NCBI GenBank assembly: GCA_012839765.1
Contig: DUMW01000089.1
Location: 1-37,964 of the forward strand
Direction of reading: 5' to 3'
DNA: 37,964 nt
From: Bacillota bacterium
Lineage (GTDB): Bacteria; Bacillota; Limnochordia; DUMW01
The notes under the pieces: generated by a model
Seen by the model: the letters and a program-made list of their open reading frames with translations, nothing else
What the model was told of the DNA's origin: nothing
Database searches by the model: none
Shown here: positions 25,288-34,241 of the stretch, piece by piece
Position numbering within the stretch: the stretch's first letter is position 1
How the letters are laid out: every line of letters starts with the position of its first letter
Translations under genes and position numbers: made by a program

Positions 25288-26472
25288 CTAGGATACTACC
25301 CGTTCTTTCTTGACCGGCCGCTCTTCCAGGGGCTTGAAGCGGGTGTCCACAGAGAGGGGTTCCACCGGTTCCTGCAAGAAGAACTTGCCCTCCTGGATCC
25401 ATTGCTTGAGCTCCTGGGCGATGTCCCTGGCTACGGCCAGGCTCGAGAGACTGGCGGTCCGTACCTTCTTCCCGTTCAGTTCAATGGAGCCGCTACGCAA
25501 CTCGCTGTAGCTGACCCTCCTCAGGACGGGACGTGTGCGACTTTCCACACTGTAGTCCAACAGACCGGTGTACAGCTCGTCGTTGCTCACCGATACGTAG
25601 CGCGCCATTTCTTCATCCAGAACCGGGATAGGGATACCGATGCCCACAAACAAGGTCACACCGTATTTGTGCATGGTAGCCGCCCGCAGATACTTGGTGG
25701 TCATCCCCTTCAGGTCGCCGATGACCGCTAGGGTCCCCGCGCCGCCCAAAGGTACCTGGTTCTCGCCCCGGGCTTGACTGGGGTTATGCTGCGTACCTTG
25801 CCAGGCTACGTAACCTTGGGTTCCTCCGATGAAGATCCGGGTTCCGATCCCAACGGTCCTATATAAAGGATCATTGAGCAGGGGGCTCAGTTCCCCGGAG
25901 GTGGAATAGGTCACATTGGTGCAATTGGGTAGCAGAGTGCCCATGTATGTGTATAATACCCGCTTCGATGTATTGGTGGCAGCGGCATAGTTCTGATACA
26001 CATTCCTCGGATTGAACAGGTAAGCCTCGTTCAAATCCTCCAAGGTCACCGTAGTCTCCAGTCGGGTCTTCGGATAGCAGTCGGTACCATAAGAGGTGGC
26101 CCTCAAGACGATCGGCTTTCCGGCTACCAAATCTTCAATGACGTGGGCACCGCCATAGCTTAGTCCCTGGGTCTCTGACGGTTCCGTTGCCCCGATATAT
26201 GCATCAACGGCGGCCAGGCCCGCATAGGCGGGCACATCATTGAGCCAGATCTTCGTCATTTTGATGGGGGGATCCGAATGCCCAAAATTAAGGAACGCCC
26301 CACTGGAGCACATCGGCCCAAAGGTTGCAGTGGTTACTACGTCTACTCGCTTCGCCACTTCCTCATAGCCAAGTTCCCGGGCCATAGGTATAATCTCCTC
26401 TGCAGTGACAACTACGGCGCGTCCTTGCCTGATCTTTTCATTGATTTCTTCATACGACTTCTTTGCGGCCAT
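25288..26472 (-). CDS. DUF39 (COG1900) homocysteine biosynthesis protein
   Basis: A 394-residue protein of the DUF39/COG1900 family, the main component of the anaerobic sulfide-dependent homocysteine pathway. Family stretches include YEEINEKIRQGRAVVVTAEE at the N-terminus, ATFGPMCSSGAFLNFGH with conserved Cys near residue 60, and GGTQGYVAWQGTQH. I prefer ATG 26472, preceded by GGGGGA, to the longer frame to 26517, which would run through a palindrome. It is first in the operon. No SAM riboswitch or T-box is recognisable upstream. Confidence 0.93.
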   Translation of the reverse strand: MAAKKSYEEINEKIRQGRAVVVTAEEIIPMARELGYEEVAKRVDVVTTATFGPMCSSGAFLNFGHSDPPIKMTKIWLNDVPAYAGLAAVDAYIGATEPSETQGLSYGGAHVIEDLVAGKPIVLRATSYGTDCYPKTRLETTVTLEDLNEAYLFNPRNVYQNYAAATNTSKRVLYTYMGTLLPNCTNVTYSTSGELSPLLNDPLYRTVGIGTRIFIGGTQGYVAWQGTQHNPSQARGENQVPLGGAGTLAVIGDLKGMTTKYLRAATMHKYGVTLFVGIGIPIPVLDEEMARYVSVSNDELYTGLLDYSVESRTRPVLRRVSYSELRSGSIELNGKKVRTASLSSLAVARDIAQELKQWIQEGKFFLQEPVEPLSVDTRFKPLEERPVKKERVVS

Positions 26473-26501
26473 TTGTTTCCCCCGCCTTTCATTGTTAGAT
26501 T

Positions 26502-26521
26502 TTACGTGGCCTCCCACGTAA
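26502..26521. promoter_or_regulatory. Palindrome in the homocysteine operon leader
   Basis: TTACGTGG (26502-26509) and CCACGTAA (26514-26521) are perfect complements around CCTC, just downstream of the predicted -10 box of the operon. The half-site TTACGTG recurs upstream of the second LacI gene, so this could be an operator. Confidence 0.55.
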
Positions 26522-26529
26522 TTTCGTCT

Positions 26530-26559
26530 ATATTAGCACAATCAACTTGGCAGAAGCAA
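26530..26559 (-). promoter_or_regulatory. Promoter of the homocysteine operon
   Basis: On the - strand TTGCTT (26559-26554), an 18-base spacer and TAATAT (26535-26530) precede the DUF39 gene by about 60 bases. The match to consensus is moderate. Confidence 0.5.
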
Positions 26560-26678
26560 CAATAACTTTAAATACTTTCTTGCGAATCCTGGTACTTTCT
26601 TGTGGTTGGGAAGTGTCTTGCCCTTAAGGCTGTTCACTGGGAGAAAAAAACCAAACCAACGCCAGACCAAAAGGTGCA

Positions 26679-26692
26679 GCGAAGATCTTCGC
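26679..26692. promoter_or_regulatory. 14-bp perfect palindrome between divergent operons
   Basis: GCGAAGATCTTCGC is a perfect palindrome. Just beyond it, ATACTT-GTACT-AAGTAT (26696-26712) is a second inverted repeat. Both lie in the ~620-base region between the homocysteine operon and the LacI gene, where I see no coding sequence. They are candidate operators. Confidence 0.4.
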
Positions 26693-26879
26693 AAGATACT
26701 TGTACTAAGTATAACATACATGGACCGTTGGCAGGGGGATCCCAGTGAAGAGAATTACTGGCAGACTCCAGGCTCCGGGTACTGGGGAGTGAGGAAGATA
26801 TATATTACCGTTTCCTTATCATCTGGTTTGCGGATCTTTTGATATGCGGGAGGCCTTCGTATACTCTGGTTTCCTTGCC

Positions 26880-26999
26880 TTGTTACGTGGACGGGGACCA
26901 AGGGATAGATAGCCCGATAGCCCGTTACCTCGGGAGGTGAGATGGTTTTCTCCAGAAAATTGTTACGTGAACATGAGAGGACTTGTTTCGTAAACATGA
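26880..26999. promoter_or_regulatory. Repeated TTGTTACGTG-type sites before the second LacI gene
   Basis: TTGTTACGTGAACATGA (26960-26976) and TTGTTTCGTAAACATGA (26983-26999) match at 15 of 17 positions and are 23 bases apart. A third copy, TTGTTACGTGGAC, is at 26880-26892. Each holds a GTT...AAC-type imperfect palindrome, as LacI-family operators often do. They end about 95 bases before the LacI start; a weak TTGTTA/TATAGA promoter lies between. Confidence 0.6.
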
Positions 27000-27093
27000 A
27001 GGATTTTGTTAGCCGAGGGCGAAATCTATCTATAGAATTGGTTATTTGCGACAGAAATGTTAGGTTTAGGACGGTTTGCGAGGTTAGGACGGA

Positions 27094-28104
27094 ATGAAAA
27101 AGGTAACGATCCGTGATATTGCTGCCGCCACCGGCACATCCATCGCGACGGTGTCCCGGGCCCTCCAGGGCAAACCGGGGGTTAGTGAAGAGTTGCGGGA
27201 GAGGTTGAAGGAAGTGGCGGCTCGGCTGAACTATGTGCCGCGACCGACGGTGAAACCAGGATCCATCATGATGCTGGTCTTTCCCAGTCATTACCTGCGG
27301 GAGGGTTCCCACGTTTTTGGGCGTGGGGTAGAGGTCCTCTACGATCGGGCCGCCGAGGCTAAGATGCTGGTGATGACCCAGACTGATCACGATGCGGAGG
27401 TGGAAGCCTGCAAGAAGATCCTGAAAGAGCAGGACGTTTCGGTGCTGATCTACTTTTGTGGGGTGCCCCGGGACGAGATCGTGGAGGTGGCTACGAAACA
27501 GGGTACGGAAGTGATTGTGATCCATCGCCAGGTGGATAACCCCTACATCTCCACTTTCATCAGTGACGATTACTATGGTGGCCAGTTAGTGGCGGAGCAT
27601 TTCCTGGCAACAGGCCGCCGAAAGGCTATCTATCTGGTCCCTGAAGATACCAAGGGACGCTATTCCGCCAGGGAAAGATTTGCCGGATTTTCTGACCGGA
27701 TGCTCCAAGCAGGGGCCGAGGTGCAGATGGTGACGATGCCCAAGGCTCCCTTGGAAGAACGTATCCGGTATGTACAAAAGCAGGGAGGTGATTTTAACGC
27801 GGTCTTCGCCTATTCGGATCTGCAGGCGCGGGAGTTTGCTGAAGGTGCCGCCCTGGTGGGTTTGAGAATACCGGAAGAGGTCAGCTTGGTGGGCTACAAC
27901 AACAGTAATCATGTGGGCGTGACCACTCCAGAATTAAGTTCGGTTTATTGGCCCATAGACAAACTGTGTCATATGGTCATGGACCATGTGGAACGTTACG
28001 TGGCGGGAAGATACGATGTGTTCCCGATTCAGGTGAGTGTGCGACCGCGGTTGATTATCCGGGGTTCTTCTGATCTATCCCTTTGCGTTTCAAAGACTTC
28101 TTGA
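27094..28104 (+). CDS. LacI-family transcriptional regulator, cassette B
   Basis: A 336-residue LacI/GalR-type regulator: HTH VTIRDIAAATGTSIATVSRAL at residues 4-24, hinge near YVPRPTV, then a sugar-binding-protein-like effector domain with FISDDYYGGQLVAEHFL and a late SSVYWPID. ATG 27094 follows a weak AGGACGGA site. It is a paralogue of the regulator at 8695 and likewise sits directly before a solute-binding protein and a glycan lyase. It probably controls this cassette through the repeats upstream; the effector may be a chondroitin-type oligosaccharide (inference). Confidence 0.94.
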   Translation: MKKVTIRDIAAATGTSIATVSRALQGKPGVSEELRERLKEVAARLNYVPRPTVKPGSIMMLVFPSHYLREGSHVFGRGVEVLYDRAAEAKMLVMTQTDHDAEVEACKKILKEQDVSVLIYFCGVPRDEIVEVATKQGTEVIVIHRQVDNPYISTFISDDYYGGQLVAEHFLATGRRKAIYLVPEDTKGRYSARERFAGFSDRMLQAGAEVQMVTMPKAPLEERIRYVQKQGGDFNAVFAYSDLQAREFAEGAALVGLRIPEEVSLVGYNNSNHVGVTTPELSSVYWPIDKLCHMVMDHVERYVAGRYDVFPIQVSVRPRLIIRGSSDLSLCVSKTS

Positions 28105-28124
28105 AGAAGGAGTGAAGTACATAA

Positions 28125-29414
28125 ATGAAGATTCGTAACCTTGTTACCCTGCTATTGGTGCTGGGGTGCCTATTGTGCAGCGTCTGTGGCGTGGGCCTGG
28201 CGGACAATCGCCTGGTGATTGCCACCGGTCATCAGATCCCCAATACTATCCTCAACGCCTTTGCGGAGAAGTATCCGGAGTTGGAGTTGGAGGTTTTACT
28301 TTATCCCTCTTGGGAATTTGACGAAAAGCTATTGATGTTGTTTCTTACTGGGCACCGGATCGACGCGGTCTTCGAGTGGTCCGTCTATGAGTGGACCAAT
28401 TACGCCATTAACGGACAATTGCTGGATTTGACCCCCTTCGTGGAGCGGGATCGGCAGTGGCTGGAGGAGGTGGGGGTTCACCCCCTGGCCTACGAGTCCG
28501 GTTACGTAGGGGATCGGTTGGCGGGCATTAATATTGAGCTCCGCATGGGTTGGAGTATCTTCTATAACGATCAGCTGCTCCAGGCCGCCGGTTTGCCCCG
28601 TCCGCCGGCCCGTTGGGACACCACCGACTGGGACTGGGAGACCTTTGAAAACTATGTCCAGAAGCTTGCGGTGTGGGATGCCGGCGGTAACCCCATCCAG
28701 CACGGTTTCGGCCACTTCGACGATGACCTGGTGATCTTCAACCTGGCTTGGATGTGGGGTACCGATGTGTTGCCCGCGGAGGCCTACGAAACAGGCGTGG
28801 TGGAGAGGGTGCGGGTTTCGCAGCCGGAGATGATCAGTGCCTTTGAGGCCCTGTTCCGGGCGGAGGAACGGGGAGCGAACACCGCGAACAAGAACTACTT
28901 CCTCGAAGGCAGAGCCGCCATGTGGCTTGGGGTGGGAGATTTCCGGGACTATGACTTCCCTTGGGGTGTGACCCGGGCACCGGTGGGTGTGACGGGGCCG
29001 ATCCCCATGGCTACCTGGTCCTCCTTCGTTGGCATTCCCTTTACCGCCGGCAATGTCGATGGGGCCTGGGAGTTTATCAAGTTTATGCTCAGTGACGGCA
29101 ACCTCCTGCGGGATGATCAGGGTCAATGGTGGCGAAGCGGCATTAGCGTCCAAACCTGGGAAGAACGCTTTGAAACAGCCCAGAATTCTGTCCTTAGCAG
29201 GGCGGAGCTCCTTGAGTTTTACATCACCGGTCTGGATAGTTATACGCGGATTTCCCCGCGGACGATCATCCATGGGGCCGGCTTGATCCGGGATCCCATC
29301 TGGAACGAGATGCGGGTTAACACGGGGATCAATAAGGCTAACCTTTCGGTGAGCGAGGCGTTGCAGAATGCGGAAATTCGCATCAACACTGCACTTTACG
29401 ACCTGCATTACTAA
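28125..29414 (+). CDS. Extracellular sugar-binding protein of an ABC importer, cassette B
   Basis: A 429-residue family-1-type solute-binding protein. A signal peptide ends near GVGLADN (residue 27); its Cys residues do not form a clean lipobox. Conserved receptor stretches are AFAEKYPELELEVLL, FEWSVYEWTNYAING, DLTPFVERD and GAWEFIKFML. It should deliver a saccharide to an ABC permease, but no permease or ATPase gene is nearby. The ribosome site GAAGGAG is 13 bases before ATG 28125, which is a long spacing. It is a paralogue of the 11386 protein. The following lyase gene suggests a glycosaminoglycan-derived ligand. Confidence 0.9.
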   Translation: MKIRNLVTLLLVLGCLLCSVCGVGLADNRLVIATGHQIPNTILNAFAEKYPELELEVLLYPSWEFDEKLLMLFLTGHRIDAVFEWSVYEWTNYAINGQLLDLTPFVERDRQWLEEVGVHPLAYESGYVGDRLAGINIELRMGWSIFYNDQLLQAAGLPRPPARWDTTDWDWETFENYVQKLAVWDAGGNPIQHGFGHFDDDLVIFNLAWMWGTDVLPAEAYETGVVERVRVSQPEMISAFEALFRAEERGANTANKNYFLEGRAAMWLGVGDFRDYDFPWGVTRAPVGVTGPIPMATWSSFVGIPFTAGNVDGAWEFIKFMLSDGNLLRDDQGQWWRSGISVQTWEERFETAQNSVLSRAELLEFYITGLDSYTRISPRTIIHGAGLIRDPIWNEMRVNTGINKANLSVSEALQNAEIRINTALYDLHY

Positions 29415-29427
29415 AAGAGGGGATACC

Positions 29428-32394
29428 ATGTCGCTGCTTCTTTCGGTGTTACTCACCTGTCTATTCTTAGCCTGGGGCGGCTTTGCCGCCCCCCTGCCCC
29501 CTGGTACCTTGCTCAAGGGGATCCAAGTCACCGGGGGGACGGTGGAGCTTTCCCCAGAGCAGTACAAGGCCGACGGCCAATCCCTCCTGTGGACCTGGCA
29601 GGGGGGGTCTCGGCTGACCATTGTGGATGAGGATCTCCTGTGGGGTCTGGCGGGGTTCACCGGTTGGATCTATAACGAAGAGCCACTGGAAGCCACCCTG
29701 GTATTCAAGGCCGGTCCCGTAAGGGAGCTAGAACGGGACAACCCCGCGTATGCTTTTGAAGTCAACCTGAACTTCTCCGGTTGGCGCTGGATCGGTGTGG
29801 ATTTCAGCCGGGATGCCCGGGTGGAAGACTACAGCGGTAGCCGGCGGTGTGAGAATCTGGAGATTCACGCACCGCCTACGGGCAGTGGCCGTCTGTATCT
29901 AGATCTCGTGGAGTTCCCGCGGCAGTTGCCTTGGTGGCTACCGGCTGACCGACAGATCCCCTTTGTGAATCCGGGGGAAGTCGGGTGGGATAAGGCGGGA
30001 CAGCTGCTTTATTACGATCTCTTAACGCGGCCAATGATGTCCCTCCCCGCCGACTACGAGGTAAAACTACAGGATTTGGCCCGGATTGAAGAACGCTATA
30101 GGGACTGGGTCTTGGGATACAGTGTAGATTGGTCGGACCCCTTGGTGACAAGAAGGTACCAATCCTTCATCTCCGAGGTCCTAGCCGCACAGAAGCGTAT
30201 AGAAGACTACAAGGTGATCAAAGATGGCCGACTGGTCTTGGGTAAACCACTGCTGCCGGATCAGAACGGGCGGCTTACGCCCTTTGAGGATCTGTTCAAG
30301 GACTTGAGCACCCTGGCTACGGCCTACCATCTGCCGGGTCCGAAAAGCTTTGGTAATCCCTTTTACAAGAATCGTCAGCTACTACGGACCATCCTGGATC
30401 TGTTTCGCTATCTTAACGAGCAGGGCTGGAGCGCCGGCAGTTCCTTTGGGGCCAACAACCGGTTTATCCGCACCTGCATGGGTGGATACGCCAACGCCGT
30501 GTTCTTGATGAAAGAGGAACTCAAGGAAGCCGGGCTGTGGGAACAGCAGTTGGAGACCCTCCGCTGGTACGGTGGATTTGGGGAGGTTTACATCACCGAC
30601 GGACCAAGCGGGGCCGTCACCGGCGACATTCGTAGCAATTTTCTCAATCGGCTGTTGTATGTGCTGGGGCTGGAGGATGGGCCGGAGAAGGTCCTGGAAA
30701 TGCAGTGTCTAACCCGGTATATTTCCCGGGCCCTGGAGATCGCCGAAGGGTGGGACAGCTTCATCAAACCGGATTACACCGGATACACCCATGCCGGGGC
30801 CATCGGCAATACCTATACCACTAGTGCCCTCCATACGGCGGCTGCTACCTTGTATCTGTTGCACGATACTTCCTTTGCACCGGCTAATGCCCAGAATGTC
30901 TGGCGGGCACTGCTGCAAGCGCGGATCTATTCCCAGGTGTATGATATCCCCAGCGGCCTAGCCTGTCGGTGGCCCTTCATGGTGGATTCACTCTATGAAG
31001 TGCTCCCTGCCTTTGGGTATGGTGCACTGCTGGAACCGGAACTGATGGCTGGAGCCTTCATGAGATTGTGGGATCCGGCCAACCCGCAGATCGTGAAAGT
31101 GATCGAGCAGGCCGGTGTGGACTACTCCTACCTGAATACCCTAGGAGCAGTGGGGGTCCTGTTGGCCGCGGCCCACCTTGATGTGCCTCCGGAGCCAACG
31201 CCTACGGGTCACTGGCACTTGCCCTATGGGGCCCTTTCTATCCACCGGCGGGATGACTGGCTGGTGAGTGTGAAAGGATGGAGCCGGTACGTCTGGAACT
31301 TCGAGTGCCAACCGGCCAGCCTCGGTGTTGCCCAGAACATCTACGGCCGCTACATGAGTCACGGTGCGATCCAGATCTATGGTACAGGTTCGCCGGTGAA
31401 TGCTAAGGACAGTGGCTATGTGGAACAGGGCTGGGATTGGAATCGCTGGCCAGGCACCACAGCCATTTACCTGCCGTGGGATCTTCTCGTGGAGACCAAA
31501 AGTAGTTATGGTAGACACTTTACCACGGAGTCCTTTGTGGGCGGAGTTTCCCTCGGGGACAATGGCATCTGGGCCATGCGTCTGCGGGATACGGTGTACG
31601 AGCCGGGGTTTGTGGCCCTGAAGACCGTATTCTTTTTCGATGACAAGATCCTGTGTCTAGGTTCGGGAATCACTAACAACAATACACAATTCCCCACGGA
31701 GACCACGGTGTATCAAGTGGCAAGTAACGGGGGACCGAGTCTTTATCGGGATGCTGAGGGCCAATGGCAGCCTTTGGAGGATTCCCTGACCGTGGCCGGG
31801 GGTCCCTTGTGGCTATTGGATCCAGTAGGAAACGGGTATTATATCCCCGAGGCTAAGGGTTTACGGCTGGTGCGTCAGGAGCAGTCCACACCCCTTAATA
31901 CGGGGAACGGGTATGGGCACAACCTCTTCGATGTGGCCTGGTTTGATCATGGGACTGCTCCCCAGGATCAGGGCTATGAGTACGTGATTATGCCCCAAGT
32001 GGAGCCGGAACGGCTAGTTCAGCCCTGGGATTACACAGTGGTACGCAAGGATGCCCAGGCCCACATTGTCTCCCTAGGAGACCTTATCGGTTACGTCCTT
32101 TTTGAGGTGGTCGATGATCTGGAAGGCCTTCTGCAGGGGGTGGACACCCCATGTATTCTCTTGATGGAAAGGGACGAAGACAAGTTGCACATCGCCGTGG
32201 CGGATCCCGACCTGGGGTGGGAAACGCGGAATGCCACCCGCTGGACTGTGCGGCTCACCCTTCGGGGCAATTGGGTGGTGCTGGAAGATGGGGAGAATGT
32301 GGTGCAGATGGTGGATGTCAACTCCGGAACCACCACCGTGACGGTGGCGGTGACCGGAGGTTTCACCCAGCAATTTACATTGAGGGAAAAATAA
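29428..32394 (+). CDS. Secreted PL8 chondroitin-ABC-type lyase
   Basis: A 988-residue exported polysaccharide lyase, similar over its C-terminal two thirds to Proteus vulgaris chondroitinase ABC I. Such enzymes cleave chondroitin and dermatan sulfate by beta-elimination to unsaturated disaccharides. The four catalytic residues are matched: His455 (ABC I His501), Tyr463 (Tyr508), Arg514 (Arg560) and Glu626 in VWNFE (Glu653). GWDWNR and GNGYYI are shared too. Layout: signal peptide (1-19), N-terminal sandwich (about 20-180), helical toroid (about 200-580), C-terminal beta domains. ATG 29428 follows AGAGGGGA and gives the signal peptide; the longer frame overlaps the previous gene. Exact substrate range is not deducible. 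Confidence 0.9.
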   Translation: MSLLLSVLLTCLFLAWGGFAAPLPPGTLLKGIQVTGGTVELSPEQYKADGQSLLWTWQGGSRLTIVDEDLLWGLAGFTGWIYNEEPLEATLVFKAGPVRELERDNPAYAFEVNLNFSGWRWIGVDFSRDARVEDYSGSRRCENLEIHAPPTGSGRLYLDLVEFPRQLPWWLPADRQIPFVNPGEVGWDKAGQLLYYDLLTRPMMSLPADYEVKLQDLARIEERYRDWVLGYSVDWSDPLVTRRYQSFISEVLAAQKRIEDYKVIKDGRLVLGKPLLPDQNGRLTPFEDLFKDLSTLATAYHLPGPKSFGNPFYKNRQLLRTILDLFRYLNEQGWSAGSSFGANNRFIRTCMGGYANAVFLMKEELKEAGLWEQQLETLRWYGGFGEVYITDGPSGAVTGDIRSNFLNRLLYVLGLEDGPEKVLEMQCLTRYISRALEIAEGWDSFIKPDYTGYTHAGAIGNTYTTSALHTAAATLYLLHDTSFAPANAQNVWRALLQARIYSQVYDIPSGLACRWPFMVDSLYEVLPAFGYGALLEPELMAGAFMRLWDPANPQIVKVIEQAGVDYSYLNTLGAVGVLLAAAHLDVPPEPTPTGHWHLPYGALSIHRRDDWLVSVKGWSRYVWNFECQPASLGVAQNIYGRYMSHGAIQIYGTGSPVNAKDSGYVEQGWDWNRWPGTTAIYLPWDLLVETKSSYGRHFTTESFVGGVSLGDNGIWAMRLRDTVYEPGFVALKTVFFFDDKILCLGSGITNNNTQFPTETTVYQVASNGGPSLYRDAEGQWQPLEDSLTVAGGPLWLLDPVGNGYYIPEAKGLRLVRQEQSTPLNTGNGYGHNLFDVAWFDHGTAPQDQGYEYVIMPQVEPERLVQPWDYTVVRKDAQAHIVSLGDLIGYVLFEVVDDLEGLLQGVDTPCILLMERDEDKLHIAVADPDLGWETRNATRWTVRLTLRGNWVVLEDGENVVQMVDVNSGTTTVTVAVTGGFTQQFTLREK

Positions 32395-32412
32395 ACAAGA
32401 GGAGGAGAAACG

Positions 32413-33033
32413 GTGAAAAGACTCGTTCTGGCAATGATCTTGGCGCTGGTCCTGGTGGGGACCTGTACCGCCGCGGAAAACGTAATTCGTAATGGGGACT
32501 TCAGTGTGTTGAAGGACGACGGGTTGCCAGCGGAATGGTGGAACGGTTCTTCCCGGGGGGAAGTGGAGTTCTTTGCCGATGGGGACATCGACCGCACCGG
32601 TGATTATTCCTACCGGATCGAGGGATATATCGGTGACTCCCACGGCCAGATCGGTATTCGCCTTACCAACGAAGAGGTGACCCCCGGTGGAGTTTACCAG
32701 TTGAGCCTGTGGTACCGGACGGAACGTTTTGAGTATTCCACCCGTAATGAGCCCTTCCGGGTGCCGGTGGTGGTGCGGGTGCGTTTTTACGACGGGACTG
32801 CCCAGATGACGGTTACCGAAGAATTGCTCCGGACCGACCGGCCGGAACACGTGGTGTACTACGGCAACCTGCACTTTGGGGTGGCGGAGTTACGCAATGG
32901 TGAATGGTTGCCCTTCGAAACCAAGTTCAAGGTGCCGGAGGAGATGCAGTACATGTACGTGGAGGTGTTCCTCTGGCACACCTCTGGGATCCTCTGGATC
33001 GATGATGTACAGATGGTGGCGGTGGAGGAATAG
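32413..33033 (+). CDS. Secreted CBM4/9-like carbohydrate-binding protein
   Basis: A 206-residue exported protein with a signal peptide (LAMILALVLVGTCTAAEN, cleavage near residue 20). The mature part begins VIRNGDFSV and ends ILWIDDVQMV, the typical frame of a CBM4/9-type galactose-binding-like sandwich. There is no catalytic motif. The GTG start 32413 follows AAGAGGAGGAG. It is 18 bases after the PL8 lyase gene and probably helps bind glycan outside the cell. A broken lipoprotein paralogue lies at 34242-34881, sharing STRNEPF, VPVVVR, HVVYY and EVFLWHTSG/ELFLWHTSG. Confidence 0.8.
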   Translation: MKRLVLAMILALVLVGTCTAAENVIRNGDFSVLKDDGLPAEWWNGSSRGEVEFFADGDIDRTGDYSYRIEGYIGDSHGQIGIRLTNEEVTPGGVYQLSLWYRTERFEYSTRNEPFRVPVVVRVRFYDGTAQMTVTEELLRTDRPEHVVYYGNLHFGVAELRNGEWLPFETKFKVPEEMQYMYVEVFLWHTSGILWIDDVQMVAVEE

Positions 33034-33059
33034 GGGTTCCACAGACCGCGCCATTTCCC

Positions 33060-33081
33060 GGCGGGCACCGCGGTGCCCGCC
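33060..33081 (+). other. Intercistronic GC-rich hairpin
   Basis: GGCGGGCAC (33060-33068) and GTGCCCGCC (33073-33081) form a perfect 9-bp stem with a CGCG loop, followed by AAAAC rather than T residues. It is probably an mRNA-stability element between the CBM-like and peptidase genes. Confidence 0.5.
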
Positions 33082-33113
33082 AAAACTTAAGTCCATGAAA
33101 AGAGGGTGTAGTT

Positions 33114-34199
33114 TTGGTGACTTCCGTATACACACCGCCCTTTAAAGGCTTACCGGTTCCCCAGTGGTGGAAAGGTACTTTGGAAGACATTGACGAGCTC
33201 CTGTCGCAAGTGACGGTGGGACAGGTGGAGCAGATGGGCACCTCCGCCGGGGGACTACCCATCAAGAGGGTGTCCTATGGACCGGTGGAACCCTATCACA
33301 GGACCGCCAACTCAAGTTCCGCTAGCGGAGCCCGTAGTTTGAAGTATTATGCGGACAAGTCCACCCGGACAAGGCCGGTGATCATGATCGTCGGTGGGAT
33401 CCATGCGGCAGAGATCGAGGGGATTGTGGCTGTCAACAACCTTATCCGGCTGTTGGAAAGCGGCGCCGATGGGCAGGGGCAAAGCTGGCCGGAAATCACC
33501 AGGCTAGCGGCCCAAAGTCGCTTGGTCCTGGTTCCCTGTCTCAATGTGGATGGTCGAAAGAGGTGTCTGCCCGAGAGTTTTGTGGGGGAAAGTCTGGAGT
33601 GTCTGCGCCGCTGGAATCAAGGGGTGGCCAAAGACGGCACACCTTTGGAATGGCCCGATTTCAAAGCAGTCCATCCCCGATCCCCTCAGGAGGAGGCCTT
33701 CTTAGGTACGGGACACAATGCCGCTGGGGTTAACTTGATGCACGATGATTTCTTCCGGCCCATGGCGCCGGAAACCCGTGCCCTGATCGACCTCGTGGAT
33801 CAGGAGGCTCCGGATTTTATCCTCTTGTTGCATGGGGCCGCCTCAGCCCCCTTTCATTTCTGGGGTACGTACTACGTCCCGGAGCGCATCAGGGAATTGA
33901 TTATGGCCTTTACCCAAGGGGTATATGAAAGGTTTAGTCGGCATGGTTGCGACTTCTATGGTCGTCTTCCCTACTCGGAACACGAGGTGGTTCCAGAGAC
34001 CATGAACTTGACCTCCGCACTATACCACGTCTGTGGTGGGGTCAGTGTGCTCTTTGAGTCCTATCAGGGCGTGGTGAGGGGTGACGAAGCGCCCCGGATG
34101 ACTTGGGATGAGATTTTACGGTACCACATGCTGCTATTCGAGGAGACCTTGGTCTTTTGTCAGGAGCAGTTTCAAGCACTGATAGAACCCTTTTGTTAA
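33114..34199 (+). CDS. M14-family zinc carboxypeptidase-like protein
   Basis: A 361-residue protein of the M14 metallopeptidase superfamily. Zinc ligands His97 and Glu100 lie in GGIHAAEIEG, the third His240 in LLLHGAA, substrate-binding residues in NVDGR (144-148), and the catalytic Glu315 in FESYQG. There is no signal peptide, so it may act in the cytosol. The start is TTG 33114 or GTG 33117, both after GAGGGTG. In a cluster with a glycosaminoglycan lyase it could trim the peptide parts of proteoglycan fragments, or act as a deacylase, since M14 includes amino-acid deacylases. The substrate is unknown. Confidence 0.85.
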   Translation: MVTSVYTPPFKGLPVPQWWKGTLEDIDELLSQVTVGQVEQMGTSAGGLPIKRVSYGPVEPYHRTANSSSASGARSLKYYADKSTRTRPVIMIVGGIHAAEIEGIVAVNNLIRLLESGADGQGQSWPEITRLAAQSRLVLVPCLNVDGRKRCLPESFVGESLECLRRWNQGVAKDGTPLEWPDFKAVHPRSPQEEAFLGTGHNAAGVNLMHDDFFRPMAPETRALIDLVDQEAPDFILLLHGAASAPFHFWGTYYVPERIRELIMAFTQGVYERFSRHGCDFYGRLPYSEHEVVPETMNLTSALYHVCGGVSVLFESYQGVVRGDEAPRMTWDEILRYHMLLFEETLVFCQEQFQALIEPFC

Positions 34200-34241
34200 A
34201 GGAGAGCAAAGGCAGAAGCACAAGAAAGGAGCGAGAATCCT

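Noticed and set aside
26518-27093. T-box or SAM riboswitch before the homocysteine operon
   Set aside because: No T-box sequence, no SAM-type core and no terminator in the leader; only short palindromes are visible.
28329-29660. 443-codon open frame on the - strand
   Set aside because: Antisense to the cassette B solute-binding protein and the start of the lyase; rich in Pro, His and Gly with no domain.
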